Source: Bradyrhizobium sp. BR 10289 (GTDB lineage Bacteria; Pseudomonadota; Alphaproteobacteria; Rhizobiales; Xanthobacteraceae). Taken from it: a DNA stretch of 64,000 bases. Location of the stretch: positions 1-64,000 of the forward strand of contig NZ_JACOFR010000029.1 in assembly GCF_019455385.1 (NCBI RefSeq). The letters run 5' to 3'. Positions 1-8,224 of this stretch are shown here, in pieces. Both the position numbers and the translations under genes were made by a program. The notes below the pieces were generated by a model that saw only the letters and a program-made list of their open reading frames with translations, ran no database searches and was not told the DNA's origin. Numbering within the stretch: the stretch's first letter is position 1; the number at the start of each line of letters is the position of its first letter.

Positions 1-116
1 GCCCTTGCGGCTCGCAGGCCGGAATGGAGCGGCCGCGGACGACGAAGGGCACAGAAAGCACAGGCTCCCGCGCGACCAGTGATCGCGCGGGAGGATAAAG
101 CCGCCGTTGATGAAGA

Positions 117-719
117 CTAGGCGCCGTACGCGCGCAAGCTGCCGGCGTAGCCGGGCAATCCCGAGCGCACGATCAGGTCGTCGGTGATGCCGCCGTGCAG
201 GTCGAATTCGATCGCGCCTTCGCACGCCAGCGCGTAGATCACCGCGCGAGCGTCGCCGCGAGTCATGACCGACGCGACGAGCTCGGTCAGCGCGACCGGG
301 CCGCTGGTCTCCAAGGATTCGCGGATTTCCGCACGATCGTCGGAGTGGATCCGGACCCCGCGATGGCTCCAGATCTCGCGCGCCGCCGAGCAGCGCGGCT
401 CCGAGCGCACATCGGCGGCGCTCAGCTCGATGATGCCGTGACAACGGCGCGCAAAGGCGAGATGCGTGAGCGCCTCCGCAGCGGGGTCATGGGATGGACG
501 CGCATCGACGATATCGACGGCGTAGCGGCCGTCGAAGCGCTCGATGACGAGACCCTCGACGGCCATGATGCGTTGGTCGACGACGATGCTATTCTGGTAT
601 TCGATGCGTCGCACGTCGCCGTCGAGCGTCGCCTGGACCAAGAAATCGCGGGTGAGGGCGTTGCTGATGGGGACCGCCCGGCTGGCCTTGAAACCGATGA
701 ACAAATCGCGCTTCTGCAT
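117..719 (-). CDS. Conserved hypothetical protein, 200 aa
   Basis: Uninterrupted 200-residue reading frame with good alphaproteobacterial codon use, read leftward from an ATG at 719. The N-terminal half alternates short beta-like stretches (DFLVQATLDGD, RYAVDIVDARP) and the C-terminal half has a winged-helix look (ALTELVASVM...ARAVIYALACEGAIEFDL). That arrangement loosely recalls TnsA-like nuclease-fold proteins with a C-terminal helix-turn-helix, but no PD-(D/E)xK triad can be pinned down, so no function is assigned. It is isolated, with 285 bp of non-coding DNA between its start and the next rightward gene. Confidence 0.7.
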   Translation of the reverse strand: MQKRDLFIGFKASRAVPISNALTRDFLVQATLDGDVRRIEYQNSIVVDQRIMAVEGLVIERFDGRYAVDIVDARPSHDPAAEALTHLAFARRCHGIIELSAADVRSEPRCSAAREIWSHRGVRIHSDDRAEIRESLETSGPVALTELVASVMTRGDARAVIYALACEGAIEFDLHGGITDDLIVRSGLPGYAGSLRAYGA

Positions 720-879
720 CTATCCTCGCTGATATCGTCGAAATGAAACGGCGAACAGCGGTTGCCCCGCGCGAAATCACGCGGGGCGAACCGAAGGGCG
801 GCAACATCTCCCATGTCAGAGGTGGAGTGGCTCGATAGTTGCGCTTAGATCACAAAACCCGCGGAAAGTCAAGAAAATA

Positions 880-908
880 GATATCTAGTGGATATCTGTT
901 TGATATCT
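880..908. repeat. Three GATATCT iterons at 11-bp period
   Basis: GATATCT occurs at 880-886, 891-897 and 902-908, exactly 11 bp apart, each containing the palindrome GATATC. Identical spacing close to one helical turn puts all copies on the same DNA face, as in operators bound cooperatively by small dimeric repressors. The block lies 97 bp before the small RHH-like gene at 1005 and 161 bp before the leftward gene at 719. Confidence 0.6.
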
Positions 909-1004
909 CACCCTGCGCGGTCAACAGCTTTATGGTTACCCGCCCATAGCGCTCCGCGTCCATCCTGTTAGAGTCCCAATCGGATCCAGGAAGGGTGCGA
1001 TGAT

Positions 1005-1241
1005 ATGCCTAAGGCGGCAAAGACGACCAAGTCGGGCGCATTGGAATCGGCAAAACCAGCCGAATCGAAGCGGCGGGACCAGCGGAAGGCGGTGCTGGTG
1101 TATTTGCAGACCGATCTGATACAGGCTGCCAAGGAGACGGCTTCAGCCAACGATGAGAAGCTTTGGCAATTCGTCGAACGTACGGTGGCCAAGGCTCTCG
1201 GTTGGAAGAAGCCGCGGGACTCTAAGAGATGGGTTCCCTGA
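1005..1241 (+). CDS. Small basic protein, possible ribbon-helix-helix DNA-binding protein
   Basis: A 78-residue protein with a lysine/alanine-rich N-terminal tail (about residues 1-27) followed by a segment (about 28-65) with the pattern of a MetJ/Arc ribbon-helix-helix fold: a short strand KAVLVYL, a helix from TDLIQAAKETA, a turn, and a second helix WQFVERTVAKAL. The fold call is by eye only. An AAGGG-type ribosome site lies a little far upstream. It follows the GATATCT iterons at 880-908, which would be a natural autoregulatory operator; this is inference. Confidence 0.6.
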   Translation: MPKAAKTTKSGALESAKPAESKRRDQRKAVLVYLQTDLIQAAKETASANDEKLWQFVERTVAKALGWKKPRDSKRWVP

Positions 1242-1276
1242 GTTCGCGCGACCTATCAAACCCATCGGCGCTCTCC

Positions 1277-1535
1277 TTAAGAGCTTCTGAATAGGAGGGT
1301 GACGTCGAGGTTTTCTAGCGTGAACCACAACCCCTTGCGACGTCGGGTTTCGACGTGGTCAACAACTGCGGAGATGAGCCGCGCGCTGCGATCCAAGTTA
1401 TCGGGAAGATCGCCTGACGATTGCTTTTCGCGTGCATCCTACCGACGGCACCAAGTCCTCCATCTCAAGTGTAGAGCCGTCCGGCACAAGGATCGAGCGT
1501 GTCGCAAGGAAGAAACGATCTCCCGCTCGACCCAT
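1277..1535 (-). pseudogene. Broken leftward reading frame downstream of the methyltransferase remnant
   Basis: Reading leftward from ATG 1535, one frame gives a protein-like stretch (GDRFFLATRSILVPDG, LEMEDLVPSVG) that ends in CTRKAIVRR. A shifted frame then continues with LPDNLDRSARLISAVVDHVE and RRKGLWFTLENLDVTLLF to a TAA at 1277. The composition looks like real protein on both sides of a single frameshift near 1400. It lies just beyond the stop of the methyltransferase remnant on the same strand, so it may be the remains of a partner gene. No family recognised. Confidence 0.3.
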
Positions 1536-1561
1536 CCGTGAGCGCCCAGCGCGCTGATTTG

Positions 1562-1852
1562 CTATGAGCCGCTCGCCTGCCTCAGAATTGAATGCCCGAT
1601 CGCCTGCGCCATCTTGGGCGGCACGGCGTTTCCGATCTGGCGGGCACGTGACTCCAAGCTGCCAAAAAATCTATAGGTCTTCGGAAACGTCTGCAGGCAG
1701 GCGGCCTCTCGGGCGGAAATGGCCCGGTGCTGCTCTGGATGACCAAATCGACCGTTCGATAGGCTGATGCAGCGTGTGGTTAAGCTGGCGGCCGGGCGAT
1801 CCCAAGAAAGCCAGCCGTAGACGTCTGGGGATCGAGTAAGGGGCTCGACTCT
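1562..1852 (-). pseudogene. C-terminal remnant of a cytosine-5 DNA methyltransferase
   Basis: The last 96 codons of an open leftward frame match the C-terminal part of C5-cytosine methyltransferases: WDRPAASLTTR (motif IX region), HPEQHRAISAREAACLQTFP, and motif X, ARQIGNAVPP, followed by KMAQAIGHSIL. The catalytic PCQ motif, the ENV motif and the SAM-binding motif are absent. Codons upstream of about 1852 are unlike the family and overlap a better rightward gene at 1880. This is therefore a truncated relic of a modification gene, with no cognate restriction gene visible apart from the broken frame next to it. Confidence 0.75.
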
Positions 1853-1879
1853 TTGGTTGTTCTTGTTATGTTCTATTCC

Positions 1880-2299
1880 ATGACCAATTACCGCCCCGCC
1901 AGCTGGCACGTCCCCACCAAGCAGCAAATGGAGAAGCCCGGCTCTTCTCTCGCGATCAGCCGAAAACTCTCGCTTACGGGCGCCGTAGGCCCGGCAGACG
2001 ACCTTCCGCCCGAATATTGGCAGGCGCTTTTGGACGACCCCCGCCTCCACGGGCCCGATTCAGGGCGCGGCTCATCCGTCCGCATGCTGCGACTGGACCA
2101 AATTCCTAAGCACTTGTTGAGGGTGTCATGCCGGCGCTGCGCGCGCACCGTCGAGATCCAAAAGGTCGACGCCGTCCGGCTCTACGGTCGGGACGCAATC
2201 TGGCGGGACGTGGGCCAGCGCCTGCTCGACAACACCTGTACGCAGCGAACCGGGCGGCACGAGGAAGACGGCTGCTGGCCGTCGTACGACGCGCCGTAA
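1880..2299 (+). CDS. Hypothetical protein with a short CxxC motif
   Basis: About 139 residues when started at ATG 1880 (MTNYRPASW); the frame opens 27 bp earlier, but the extra residues look non-coding. The middle carries SCRRCARTVEIQKVDAVRLYG, a pattern resembling a knuckle-type zinc site followed by a strand and helix. No enzymatic motif. It precedes another Cys-motif protein at 2315 with a 15-bp gap and the SRAP gene at 2770, so the three probably form a transcription unit. Function unknown. Confidence 0.6.
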   Translation: MTNYRPASWHVPTKQQMEKPGSSLAISRKLSLTGAVGPADDLPPEYWQALLDDPRLHGPDSGRGSSVRMLRLDQIPKHLLRVSCRRCARTVEIQKVDAVRLYGRDAIWRDVGQRLLDNTCTQRTGRHEEDGCWPSYDAP

Positions 2300-2314
2300 C
2301 CGGCTGAACCGGCT

Positions 2315-2764
2315 ATGGCGCCCAAGCATCATCCGACCCCGCTCTCTGGAGGCGACCGAAAAGCGCTGAGCAAAGAGTTGGGGAGAGCTCGCGCGATGAC
2401 GACGATCCTCGCCGCCCAATCTGCCGACGCCCGTGCCAAGGGCGAGGCCTTGATCCGGACGGCGGACAAGCTGCTCTGCGAGTCATGGAATGAGCGGATG
2501 TGGGCAGACGGCGGTCCCATCGACCCTTCGCCCACGATCGACCAGGCCGTGAACGGGACCTACCCATGGCTCGAAATCGAGTGCTCGCGCTGCAAGACCC
2601 GCCGGGAGGTGGACCTGGCGACGCTGCACCACCCGCCGACGACTTTCGTTCATGACTTGGCGAGCCGCCTCCGCTGCAGCAAGTGCTCCAAAGCCAATCG
2701 CCGGCCGCCGGCCACGCTGCTACAGCTGGCCCAGCGAGCCCGTCATCCGGATCGGGAGACCTAA
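2315..2764 (+). CDS. Hypothetical zinc-ribbon-like protein
   Basis: A 149-residue protein. The C-terminal half has CSRCKTRREVDLATL and, after 20-25 residues, LRCSKCSKANRRPP. These two CxxC knuckles are spaced as in a treble-clef or zinc-ribbon fold, and the second is like the single CRRC motif of the preceding gene. The N-terminal half is helical and charged. It sits 15 bp after its neighbour and 5 bp before the TTG start of the SRAP gene, suggesting translational coupling. Molecular role unknown; a link to DNA repair is only suggested by the neighbour. Confidence 0.65.
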   Translation: MAPKHHPTPLSGGDRKALSKELGRARAMTTILAAQSADARAKGEALIRTADKLLCESWNERMWADGGPIDPSPTIDQAVNGTYPWLEIECSRCKTRREVDLATLHHPPTTFVHDLASRLRCSKCSKANRRPPATLLQLAQRARHPDRET

Positions 2765-2769
2765 CCACC

Positions 2770-3492
2770 TTGTGCAATCTGTATTCGATCACCACGAACC
2801 AGGCCGCCATTAGCGCGCTGTTCCGCGTCGTCAACCTGTACGTCGGCAACCTGGCGCCGATGCCCGGCGTTTTTCCCGACTACAAGGCGCCGATCGTCCG
2901 AAGCGGCGCCGAGGGCCGGGAGCTCGCGACTGCGCGCTGGGGCATGCCTTCGTCGTCCAAGGCGCTCATGGATGCGGCGAAGAAACGAGCCGAGAAACTG
3001 CAGGCCAAGGGCAAGACCGTGGACTTCAAGGAGCTGCTCCGGATGGAACCGGATTCCGGAACCACCAACATCCGGAATGTGAAGTCGAAGCATTGGACCC
3101 GCTGGCTGGGGCCGGAGCACCGCTGCGTAGTGCCGTTCAACAGCTTCAGCGAGTTCAACAAGGCCGAGGGCGGCGACATTTGGTTCGCGCTCGACGAGAG
3201 CCGCCCGCTCGCATGCTTCGGCGGCATTTGGACCAACTGGACGTCGGTTCGGAAGGTCAAGGATGGCGAGACGACCAACGACCTCTACGCGTTCCTGACG
3301 ACGGAGCCCAACGCCGAGGTCGGAGCCGTCCACCCCAAGGCGATGCCGGTGATTCTGACGACGCCTGAGGAAGTCGAGACCTGGATGACCGCGCCCGCGG
3401 ACGAAGCGCTCAAGCTGCAGCGGCCGCTTCCGGACGGGACGCTGCGGATCGTCGCCCGGGGTGTGAGGGAAGATCCCGGGCGTGCCATGTAG
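2770..3492 (+). CDS. SRAP (YedK/HMCES-like) abasic-site DNA-protein crosslink protein
   Basis: SRAP proteins covalently trap abasic sites in single-stranded DNA through an N-terminal cysteine exposed after Met removal. The frame is open from 2683, but TTG at 2770 gives Met-Cys-Asn-Leu-Tyr-Ser, the invariant N-terminus with catalytic Cys2, so TTG is taken as the start (240 aa). Other active-site candidates are visible: Asn100 in TNIRN, Glu128 in FSEFNK (replacing the usual GFYEW) and His188 in HPKAMPVIL. All are in the family order and the length is normal. It is last in a short rightward run with the two Cys-motif proteins. Confidence 0.9.
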   Translation: MCNLYSITTNQAAISALFRVVNLYVGNLAPMPGVFPDYKAPIVRSGAEGRELATARWGMPSSSKALMDAAKKRAEKLQAKGKTVDFKELLRMEPDSGTTNIRNVKSKHWTRWLGPEHRCVVPFNSFSEFNKAEGGDIWFALDESRPLACFGGIWTNWTSVRKVKDGETTNDLYAFLTTEPNAEVGAVHPKAMPVILTTPEEVETWMTAPADEALKLQRPLPDGTLRIVARGVREDPGRAM

Positions 3493-3621
3493 AATTCCGC
3501 ATAGCAGCCTCAAACGTGTACGGAGAGCAGTGCCTGTCCCCTCAGAAACGTGAAAACACAAACTAGCAGATGGCAAATGTTTTGAGCGGTCGTCCGGAAG
3601 ATTTGTGGCGCTCCGAGCTTC

Positions 3622-4395
3622 TTAGGGTCCCTTCGCATAGGTGAAGCCAGACCTCTGTAGCTCCACCAGGAAGGCTACTACGCTCGGCACCAAAACGGCG
3701 CCGGAAACGAGGTGATTTGTCAGATCGGCTGCTAACGAGTCCGCGTCGGCTACATCTCCGCGGTCCAAGCGGTTGAGGTTTCGGGCGATGGCATGGATCG
3801 AGTCGTGGCACGCGACGAATACCATTCCTCGCTCTTGAAGCGTCGCGATGTTGTTGTTCTCCGGACCATAGTATCCCGTAAGGTCCTGCAGACTATCCGA
3901 GCGAGACATCTTCCTCCTGGATTCGAAGTATGAATTGGCGGTCGCGACGCCTCCGGTAAGCCTTGCCAATCCGTATTTCTCCCACCCAGTCTGGTCGAAC
4001 AGGGCAAGGTGCGCCGATCCGTGAACAGCAGCTGCGGCAAGGAATCCAGGATTTCCGTGCGCGAAAATCTGCCCGTTGAGTGCTTCTCTCATGAGGTTGA
4101 GCCATGGCCCGCCAAGCTCGGTGCACTCCCAGACCTGCCGCGCTCGGTTGCCGTACGAGAGTAGAATGGATGCTGCCTCGTGGTCCCATTGCTCATCCAA
4201 GGTGACTACCAGAGGCACCGAACCGAAGTTTCGCCGGCGAGGCGCCGCCGCGAGCCTCTGCTTGAACAGTTCGAGATCCGCGTCGGTTTCCTGATTGCCC
4301 GACGCCGCTGCATTTCTCGCGGCCGTCAGCAGCGCAGCTTGGCCGAACAAGCCTAGGGCCGCTCGCCTGTTCAAAAAATTTAGTGCGAAAGACAT
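3622..4395 (-). CDS. Exported DsrE-like protein with Tat-type signal
   Basis: 257 residues. NRRAALGLFGQAALL near residue 9 is a twin-arginine-type signal followed by an alanine-rich region. The mature part (VPLVVTLDEQWDHEAASILLSYGN...GGPWLNLMREALNG...AAAAVHGSAHLALFD) has the alternating strand/helix look of DsrE/DsrF-type periplasmic proteins seen beside sulfur-oxidation genes. No active-site cysteine typical of DsrE is evident, so the family call is tentative. It is the last gene on the same strand as the sulfite dehydrogenase operon, after a 128-bp gap that may hold its own promoter. Confidence 0.65.
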   Translation of the reverse strand: MSFALNFLNRRAALGLFGQAALLTAARNAAASGNQETDADLELFKQRLAAAPRRRNFGSVPLVVTLDEQWDHEAASILLSYGNRARQVWECTELGGPWLNLMREALNGQIFAHGNPGFLAAAAVHGSAHLALFDQTGWEKYGLARLTGGVATANSYFESRRKMSRSDSLQDLTGYYGPENNNIATLQERGMVFVACHDSIHAIARNLNRLDRGDVADADSLAADLTNHLVSGAVLVPSVVAFLVELQRSGFTYAKGP

Positions 4396-4523
4396 GCGAC
4401 TTCTCCCATCTCAAGGTTTGATCGAAATGCGCGCAGATCCGCCCCATGGAGCGTGACCCGTCGCTCTTGCTTGGCATTTCGGTTCGGGCGGCTCTGAACT
4501 GTTAGAAATCTTCTCGAGCTAAG

Positions 4524-5030
4524 TCAGCGAGCCGGACTCGCAGAAGCCGCTGCCGAGACAACCGCCTCTATGCCCGCGCTCATTGCTCGAACCGCCTCCG
4601 GGGCGCTCGCATGGTGCCTCTCCGCCGACCAAGTGGGAGCGTTGTAGGATACCCAAGTCACGCCGGCCTCGTCCTGCCAGACCAGCGCCTTGAGCGGCAG
4701 ATCGATTCCAACTGTTTGAACCGATTGCATGAGCGGCGTGCCACCTTTCGGACTACCGAAGATGAGCAAATCTGTAGGCCGCAACGGCATTCCGACCTCC
4801 TTCGCCCCCGCCGCATGGTCGATTTGTGCGAAGATCGTCATGCCCTTGGAGCGAACGGCATCCTTCAGTCGCTCCATCGTCTCCGACGCGCCGTATGCGC
4901 TCTTAACCGTCGTCAACCCTTCTGCAGCCATCTTCGTCTCTCCTGCCATCACTATCGAATACAGAGCCACCGTCGACCAGGCGATCACGACCGCTCTCAG
5001 CCACCGCATGTTCTTCCGGACCATCGTCAT
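4524..5030 (-). CDS. Secreted DUF302-family protein
   Basis: 168 residues with an N-terminal hydrophobic export segment (about residues 10-29). The remainder matches the DUF302 pattern: TMERLKDAVRSKGMTIFAQIDH, then RPTDLLIFGSPKGGTPLMQ, DLPLKALVWQDEAG and WVSYN. DUF302 proteins are small periplasmic or cytosolic domains of unknown biochemical role, often next to redox and sulfur genes. The start overlaps the stop of the cytochrome gene by 4 bp, so translation is likely coupled. Confidence 0.8.
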   Translation of the reverse strand: MTMVRKNMRWLRAVVIAWSTVALYSIVMAGETKMAAEGLTTVKSAYGASETMERLKDAVRSKGMTIFAQIDHAAGAKEVGMPLRPTDLLIFGSPKGGTPLMQSVQTVGIDLPLKALVWQDEAGVTWVSYNAPTWSAERHHASAPEAVRAMSAGIEAVVSAAASASPAR

Positions 5031-5569
5031 TTCCTTTTCTGACGCAAATCGAACTCGGGATCCGGGACGAATCCGTCGCGATTGGGCATCTTGATTTTCG
5101 GTAACGAGTCCCTGTCGACCTTGCCGTCCGCCGGAACGATGCCGTTGAGACTCAGGATGTAGGCGGTGACGGCGTAGGTCTCGTCGGTGCTGAGCGAACC
5201 CGGCGTCGGATAGGGCATCGCGCGGTGGATGTAGTCGAACAAGGTCGTCGCATAGGGCCAGAAGCTGCCGACGGTCTTGATCGGCATGTTGGAGGCGAGG
5301 GTTCCCTGTCCGCCGACGAGACGGTCCTTAATGCCACCCTGGCCGTTCTCGCCATGACAGGCCGCGCAATTGTCGGCAAAGATCTGTTTGCCCTGTACGA
5401 CAGTGCCTCTGCCGGCCGGCAGGCCCTTGCCGTCGGGACCGATGTCGATGTCCCATAGCTTGATCTCATCCGGCGTCGCCGGACGGCCGAAGTCGGAGGC
5501 AAGCGCGGGGACCGCGAGCAGACCGACGACCAGAATGCAGGTGCCAAGAAGCTTGCTATGCGAGGACAT
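5027..5569 (-). CDS. soxD: Periplasmic monoheme cytochrome c, sulfite dehydrogenase subunit
   Basis: 180 residues with a cleavable signal peptide ending near PALAS (residue 25). One class I haem site, CAACH at 68-72, and a probable Met ligand in AMPYP (Met118). N-terminal FGRPATPDEIKLWDIDI is characteristic of the cytochrome partner of SoxC-type sulfite dehydrogenases. Classical SoxD is about twice as long and dihaem; this one is the short single-haem form. It overlaps the soxC gene by 14 bp and the DUF302 gene by 4 bp. Expected role: take electrons from the molybdenum subunit in the periplasm. Confidence 0.85.
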   Translation of the reverse strand: MSSHSKLLGTCILVVGLLAVPALASDFGRPATPDEIKLWDIDIGPDGKGLPAGRGTVVQGKQIFADNCAACHGENGQGGIKDRLVGGQGTLASNMPIKTVGSFWPYATTLFDYIHRAMPYPTPGSLSTDETYAVTAYILSLNGIVPADGKVDRDSLPKIKMPNRDGFVPDPEFDLRQKRK

Positions 5570-6824
5570 TGCGGACCCTCCCGGCCTCGTCGATGCTCCA
5601 GGTCTGCTGGGCGTTGTAGTGAAACAGCGCGTTGGTCCCCATCGCGGCGATGAAGGACGCCCGGTCGGGCTGGACGTTGCCCTTCTCGTCGGTCGAGCGG
5701 CTCACGATCTTGGTCGGCTTGCCGTCCCAGACCCAGTCCATCTGAAAGCGCACCTGCGCCTTGGACAGCACCGGCAGCGTCAGTTGCGCCTGCCTCCATG
5801 TCTTGGCGCCGTCGGTCGAGATCTCTACGTTGGCGATCTTGCCGTGGCCGCTCCATGCGAGGCCGGAGATACGGTTGTAGCCCGGCTGGATCTGCATCAT
5901 GCCCGAAGGCTGGGTGATGACGGAGTTGGTCTCCATCCGCAGCTGAAACTGCCGCGCCTTGCCGTCCGCCAGCAGCTGCGTGTAGCGTGCGGTCTCCCAG
6001 CGGGTCATCCAGGGGGCCGCGCCGAATTTGAGGCGGCGCAGCCATTTGATGTGAAGATTGCCCTCGAAGCCCGGCATCAGCAGACGCATCGGAAAGCCGT
6101 GCGCGGGGCGCAGCGGTTCCCCGTTCTGGCCGTAGGCGACGAACGCCTCGTTCATGATCTCCTCGGTCAGCGGAATACTGCGGTCGACTCCGGCGCCGTC
6201 GCCGCCCTCCGCCAGCATCCAGTTGGCTCCCTTGTCCTTGGCCACGAGGTCCACCAGGAACTTCAGCGGCACGCCGGTCCATTCGTTGGTGCTGACGAGA
6301 CCGTGGGTATTCTGCACGGTGACTTCAGGATCGGCCTTCTTCCAGTTTTCCCAGCCATTGCCGGTGCATTCGATGAAGACGATGCGCGTGACCGACGGCA
6401 TGCGCCTGAGATCATCGACGCTGAACACCAGCGGCTTCCCGACCATGCCGTGGATCAGCAGCCGGTGCTGCGTCGGATCGATGTCGGGCACGCCTGAATG
6501 GCTGCGCTCGTAGTGCAGATCGGTCGGGGTGATGTTGCCGACCAGTTTCTGGTGAGGCGTCTTTGAATTGATGGCATCGCTCGGATCGATGTTCCGCTTG
6601 CCGGGTGTGGACTCCGGAATGCGGTCGAGCTTCGCGAAACGGGAGCGTTCGCTATGCGCGCTCAGATCGGCCCCCGGCCCTCGATCGGGCACGTCGGCCA
6701 AGGTCTCGGCGGAGGCGGCACTGGCGATGGCCGCCCCGGCAGCCCCGGCCGTCGCCGTCAAGAACCATCGCCGCGAAAGCACTTCGTCTCTGTAGTCTTC
6801 CGGCATGGACATCCTCTCCTTCAA
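5556..6824 (-). CDS. soxC: SoxC-type sulfite dehydrogenase, molybdopterin subunit
   Basis: 422 residues. Tat signal SRRWFLT at 17-23 followed by an Ala/Gly stretch. The oxidoreductase molybdopterin domain spans about 90-290, with the molybdenum-ligating Cys153 in FIECTGNG, and a Mo-co dimerisation domain fills about 300-415 (SGLAWSGHGKIANVEIS). Family members oxidise sulfite, or a sulfane-sulfur intermediate in the Sox system, in the periplasm and pass electrons to a c-type cytochrome, here the next gene. No soxXYZAB genes are in the window, so a stand-alone sulfite-detoxifying or energy-yielding role is likely. Confidence 0.88.
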   Translation of the reverse strand: MKERMSMPEDYRDEVLSRRWFLTATAGAAGAAIASAASAETLADVPDRGPGADLSAHSERSRFAKLDRIPESTPGKRNIDPSDAINSKTPHQKLVGNITPTDLHYERSHSGVPDIDPTQHRLLIHGMVGKPLVFSVDDLRRMPSVTRIVFIECTGNGWENWKKADPEVTVQNTHGLVSTNEWTGVPLKFLVDLVAKDKGANWMLAEGGDGAGVDRSIPLTEEIMNEAFVAYGQNGEPLRPAHGFPMRLLMPGFEGNLHIKWLRRLKFGAAPWMTRWETARYTQLLADGKARQFQLRMETNSVITQPSGMMQIQPGYNRISGLAWSGHGKIANVEISTDGAKTWRQAQLTLPVLSKAQVRFQMDWVWDGKPTKIVSRSTDEKGNVQPDRASFIAAMGTNALFHYNAQQTWSIDEAGRVRNVLA

Positions 6825-6852
6825 GGTCGATGAATTATTGTGGCTCAGCGGA

Positions 6853-7239
6853 TCAGTCGAAGACCTGGTAGGTCGCGACGGCCGCGAGAAGCAGAATGAG
6901 CAGGGACGAAACGACCGAACTCGTGAGAAATGCCCTCGAGGCCTGCGGTGCGACGTCGTCCAGCAGACGGCTGTTGCGTGCGAAGCGCAGCGTTTGGATC
7001 GCTATCAGCGCGACCCCGCCGGCGACGAGGGCGATGCTCTCGTGGGGACCCAGATGATTGGATATTCGCTCCAATTGCGCTCTGCGCAGCACGTCGTTGG
7101 CTTGGGAAATCGCCAGCGTCTGAATGAACAGATCGAATTTTTCCACCACGATGCCGAACGACATGATGGCTAATCCGGTTCGGACCCACGCAAGAAAAGT
7201 TCGCTCGTTGGCCGCGTGATCGCTGTAAGCCGGGATCAT
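6853..7239 (-). CDS. DUF202 inner-membrane protein (YidH-like)
   Basis: 128 residues. N-terminal HAANERTFLAWVRTGLAIMSFG is the DUF202 hallmark, with three membrane spans at about 17-37, 65-83 and 105-125. Members are small inner-membrane proteins of unknown function. The start codon overlaps the stop of the upstream gene by 4 bp and the stop is 28 bp from soxC, placing it inside the same operon. Confidence 0.85.
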   Translation of the reverse strand: MIPAYSDHAANERTFLAWVRTGLAIMSFGIVVEKFDLFIQTLAISQANDVLRRAQLERISNHLGPHESIALVAGGVALIAIQTLRFARNSRLLDDVAPQASRAFLTSSVVSSLLILLLAAVATYQVFD

Positions 7240-7667
7240 GATTGCTCCCTTTCCTTGGCGGCCGACTGATTCCTCGTAGCGCCTTCCGCGATGAAGCCAA
7301 GTTCTGCTGCCGCGGCGCCGGGTTGTTGTCGATTGTCGTCCGTCTTCTCGGCCGGCAGCAGCTGGGGCGGCTCGTCGTACCCTCCTCGACTGCTGTAAAA
7401 GACAAGTCCCATGAGGCCGAACCCTACGGCCAAGGAGAACAGAACCCCGAGTGCAAGCGCGACATACCCGGAAGCCGGAACGTCGGCCCCGCTTCCTGAC
7501 GACCAGCCGAGGACCGCGATCACTAGCGTCCCGGCAAGCAGCAGCAGGAGCACGATCATGATGGTCCAGCTACCGGCCGTCATAGCTCTCGGGCCGGGTT
7601 CGTCGCTCGAGTATGTCTCGATTTGCGGGGGCATGACGCTTTTTCCTTCGGTGTTCGCGGATGTCAT
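7236..7667 (-). CDS. Hypothetical two-span membrane protein
   Basis: 143 residues. Two strongly hydrophobic segments (about 33-53 and 65-90, containing IMIVLLLLLAGTLVIAVLG and ALALGVLFSLAVGFGLMGLVF) are flanked by polar tails rich in Pro, Glu and Gln. No family recognised. Four-base overlaps with both the P460-type gene before it and the DUF202 gene after it make it an integral operon member, probably a membrane partner of DUF202. Confidence 0.7.
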   Translation of the reverse strand: MTSANTEGKSVMPPQIETYSSDEPGPRAMTAGSWTIMIVLLLLLAGTLVIAVLGWSSGSGADVPASGYVALALGVLFSLAVGFGLMGLVFYSSRGGYDEPPQLLPAEKTDDNRQQPGAAAAELGFIAEGATRNQSAAKEREQS

Positions 7668-8155
7668 GGCGCGTATCTCGTGAAGACGAAGTCGTGATCC
7701 TTCACGTTGGCCTGGTGGCAGCCGAAACAGGTCTCGTGCTGCGCCTGGTCGACGGCCCTACCATCTATGAACCGCCCAAAGCCCCATCCCCCGGTGGAGG
7801 CGTATCTTCTGGAGTCCTTGACCATGATCTGGACCGTCGTGGCACGGCCTGGCACGAATGCTCCGTTAAATTCGGCAGAAGGCACGCGCTTCCAGGCGAG
7901 TTTGACTAATATCGCCCCGTCGGGGAATGGAAGCGTCCCCTCTCGGTAGGCCTTGACTGAAATTGCGTTGCCCACGATGCCGCGGAGTTCGTTGAAACTA
8001 CCTTCTTCGTGCGAAGGCGCGATCATCTCCCATTGGCGATACCCTTCGGGAATGATCACTCCGAAGATCGGCGAACCCTCCGGGTAAGCATGAACCGGCG
8101 TGTACAGCATCATCATGCCTGCTCTCAGCAGGACTGATGTTACGTGCTTCTTCAT
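7664..8155 (-). CDS. Cytochrome P460-type haem protein
   Basis: 163 residues with a short hydrophobic N-terminus. GYRQWEMIAPSHEEGSFNELRGIVGN and the downstream strands (AILVKLAWKRVPSAE, TTVQIMVKDSRRYASTGGWGFGRF) fit the P460 fold, and the C-terminal haem-binding CFGCH lies at 143-147. P460 cytochromes bind small nitrogen or sulfur oxides; some only bind haem and act in electron transfer. A lysine cross-link typical of true P460 cannot be established from sequence alone. It shares the operon with sulfite dehydrogenase. Confidence 0.8.
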   Translation of the reverse strand: MKKHVTSVLLRAGMMMLYTPVHAYPEGSPIFGVIIPEGYRQWEMIAPSHEEGSFNELRGIVGNAISVKAYREGTLPFPDGAILVKLAWKRVPSAEFNGAFVPGRATTVQIMVKDSRRYASTGGWGFGRFIDGRAVDQAQHETCFGCHQANVKDHDFVFTRYAP

Positions 8156-8224
8156 GGACGTCGGCCTTTTCGAACGGAACGTTGCGGAGGAAACTTCGAC
8201 GGACTGACTTCGTCAGCAGGCGCT

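Noticed and set aside
1299..1541. 80-residue rightward frame
   Set aside because: Arg/Ser-rich, opposite a more protein-like broken leftward frame; no ribosome site.
5152..6282. 376-residue leftward frame across the cytochrome and soxC
   Set aside because: It is an out-of-frame shadow of two genes with clear family motifs; its composition is Arg/Gly/Ala-rich without domains.
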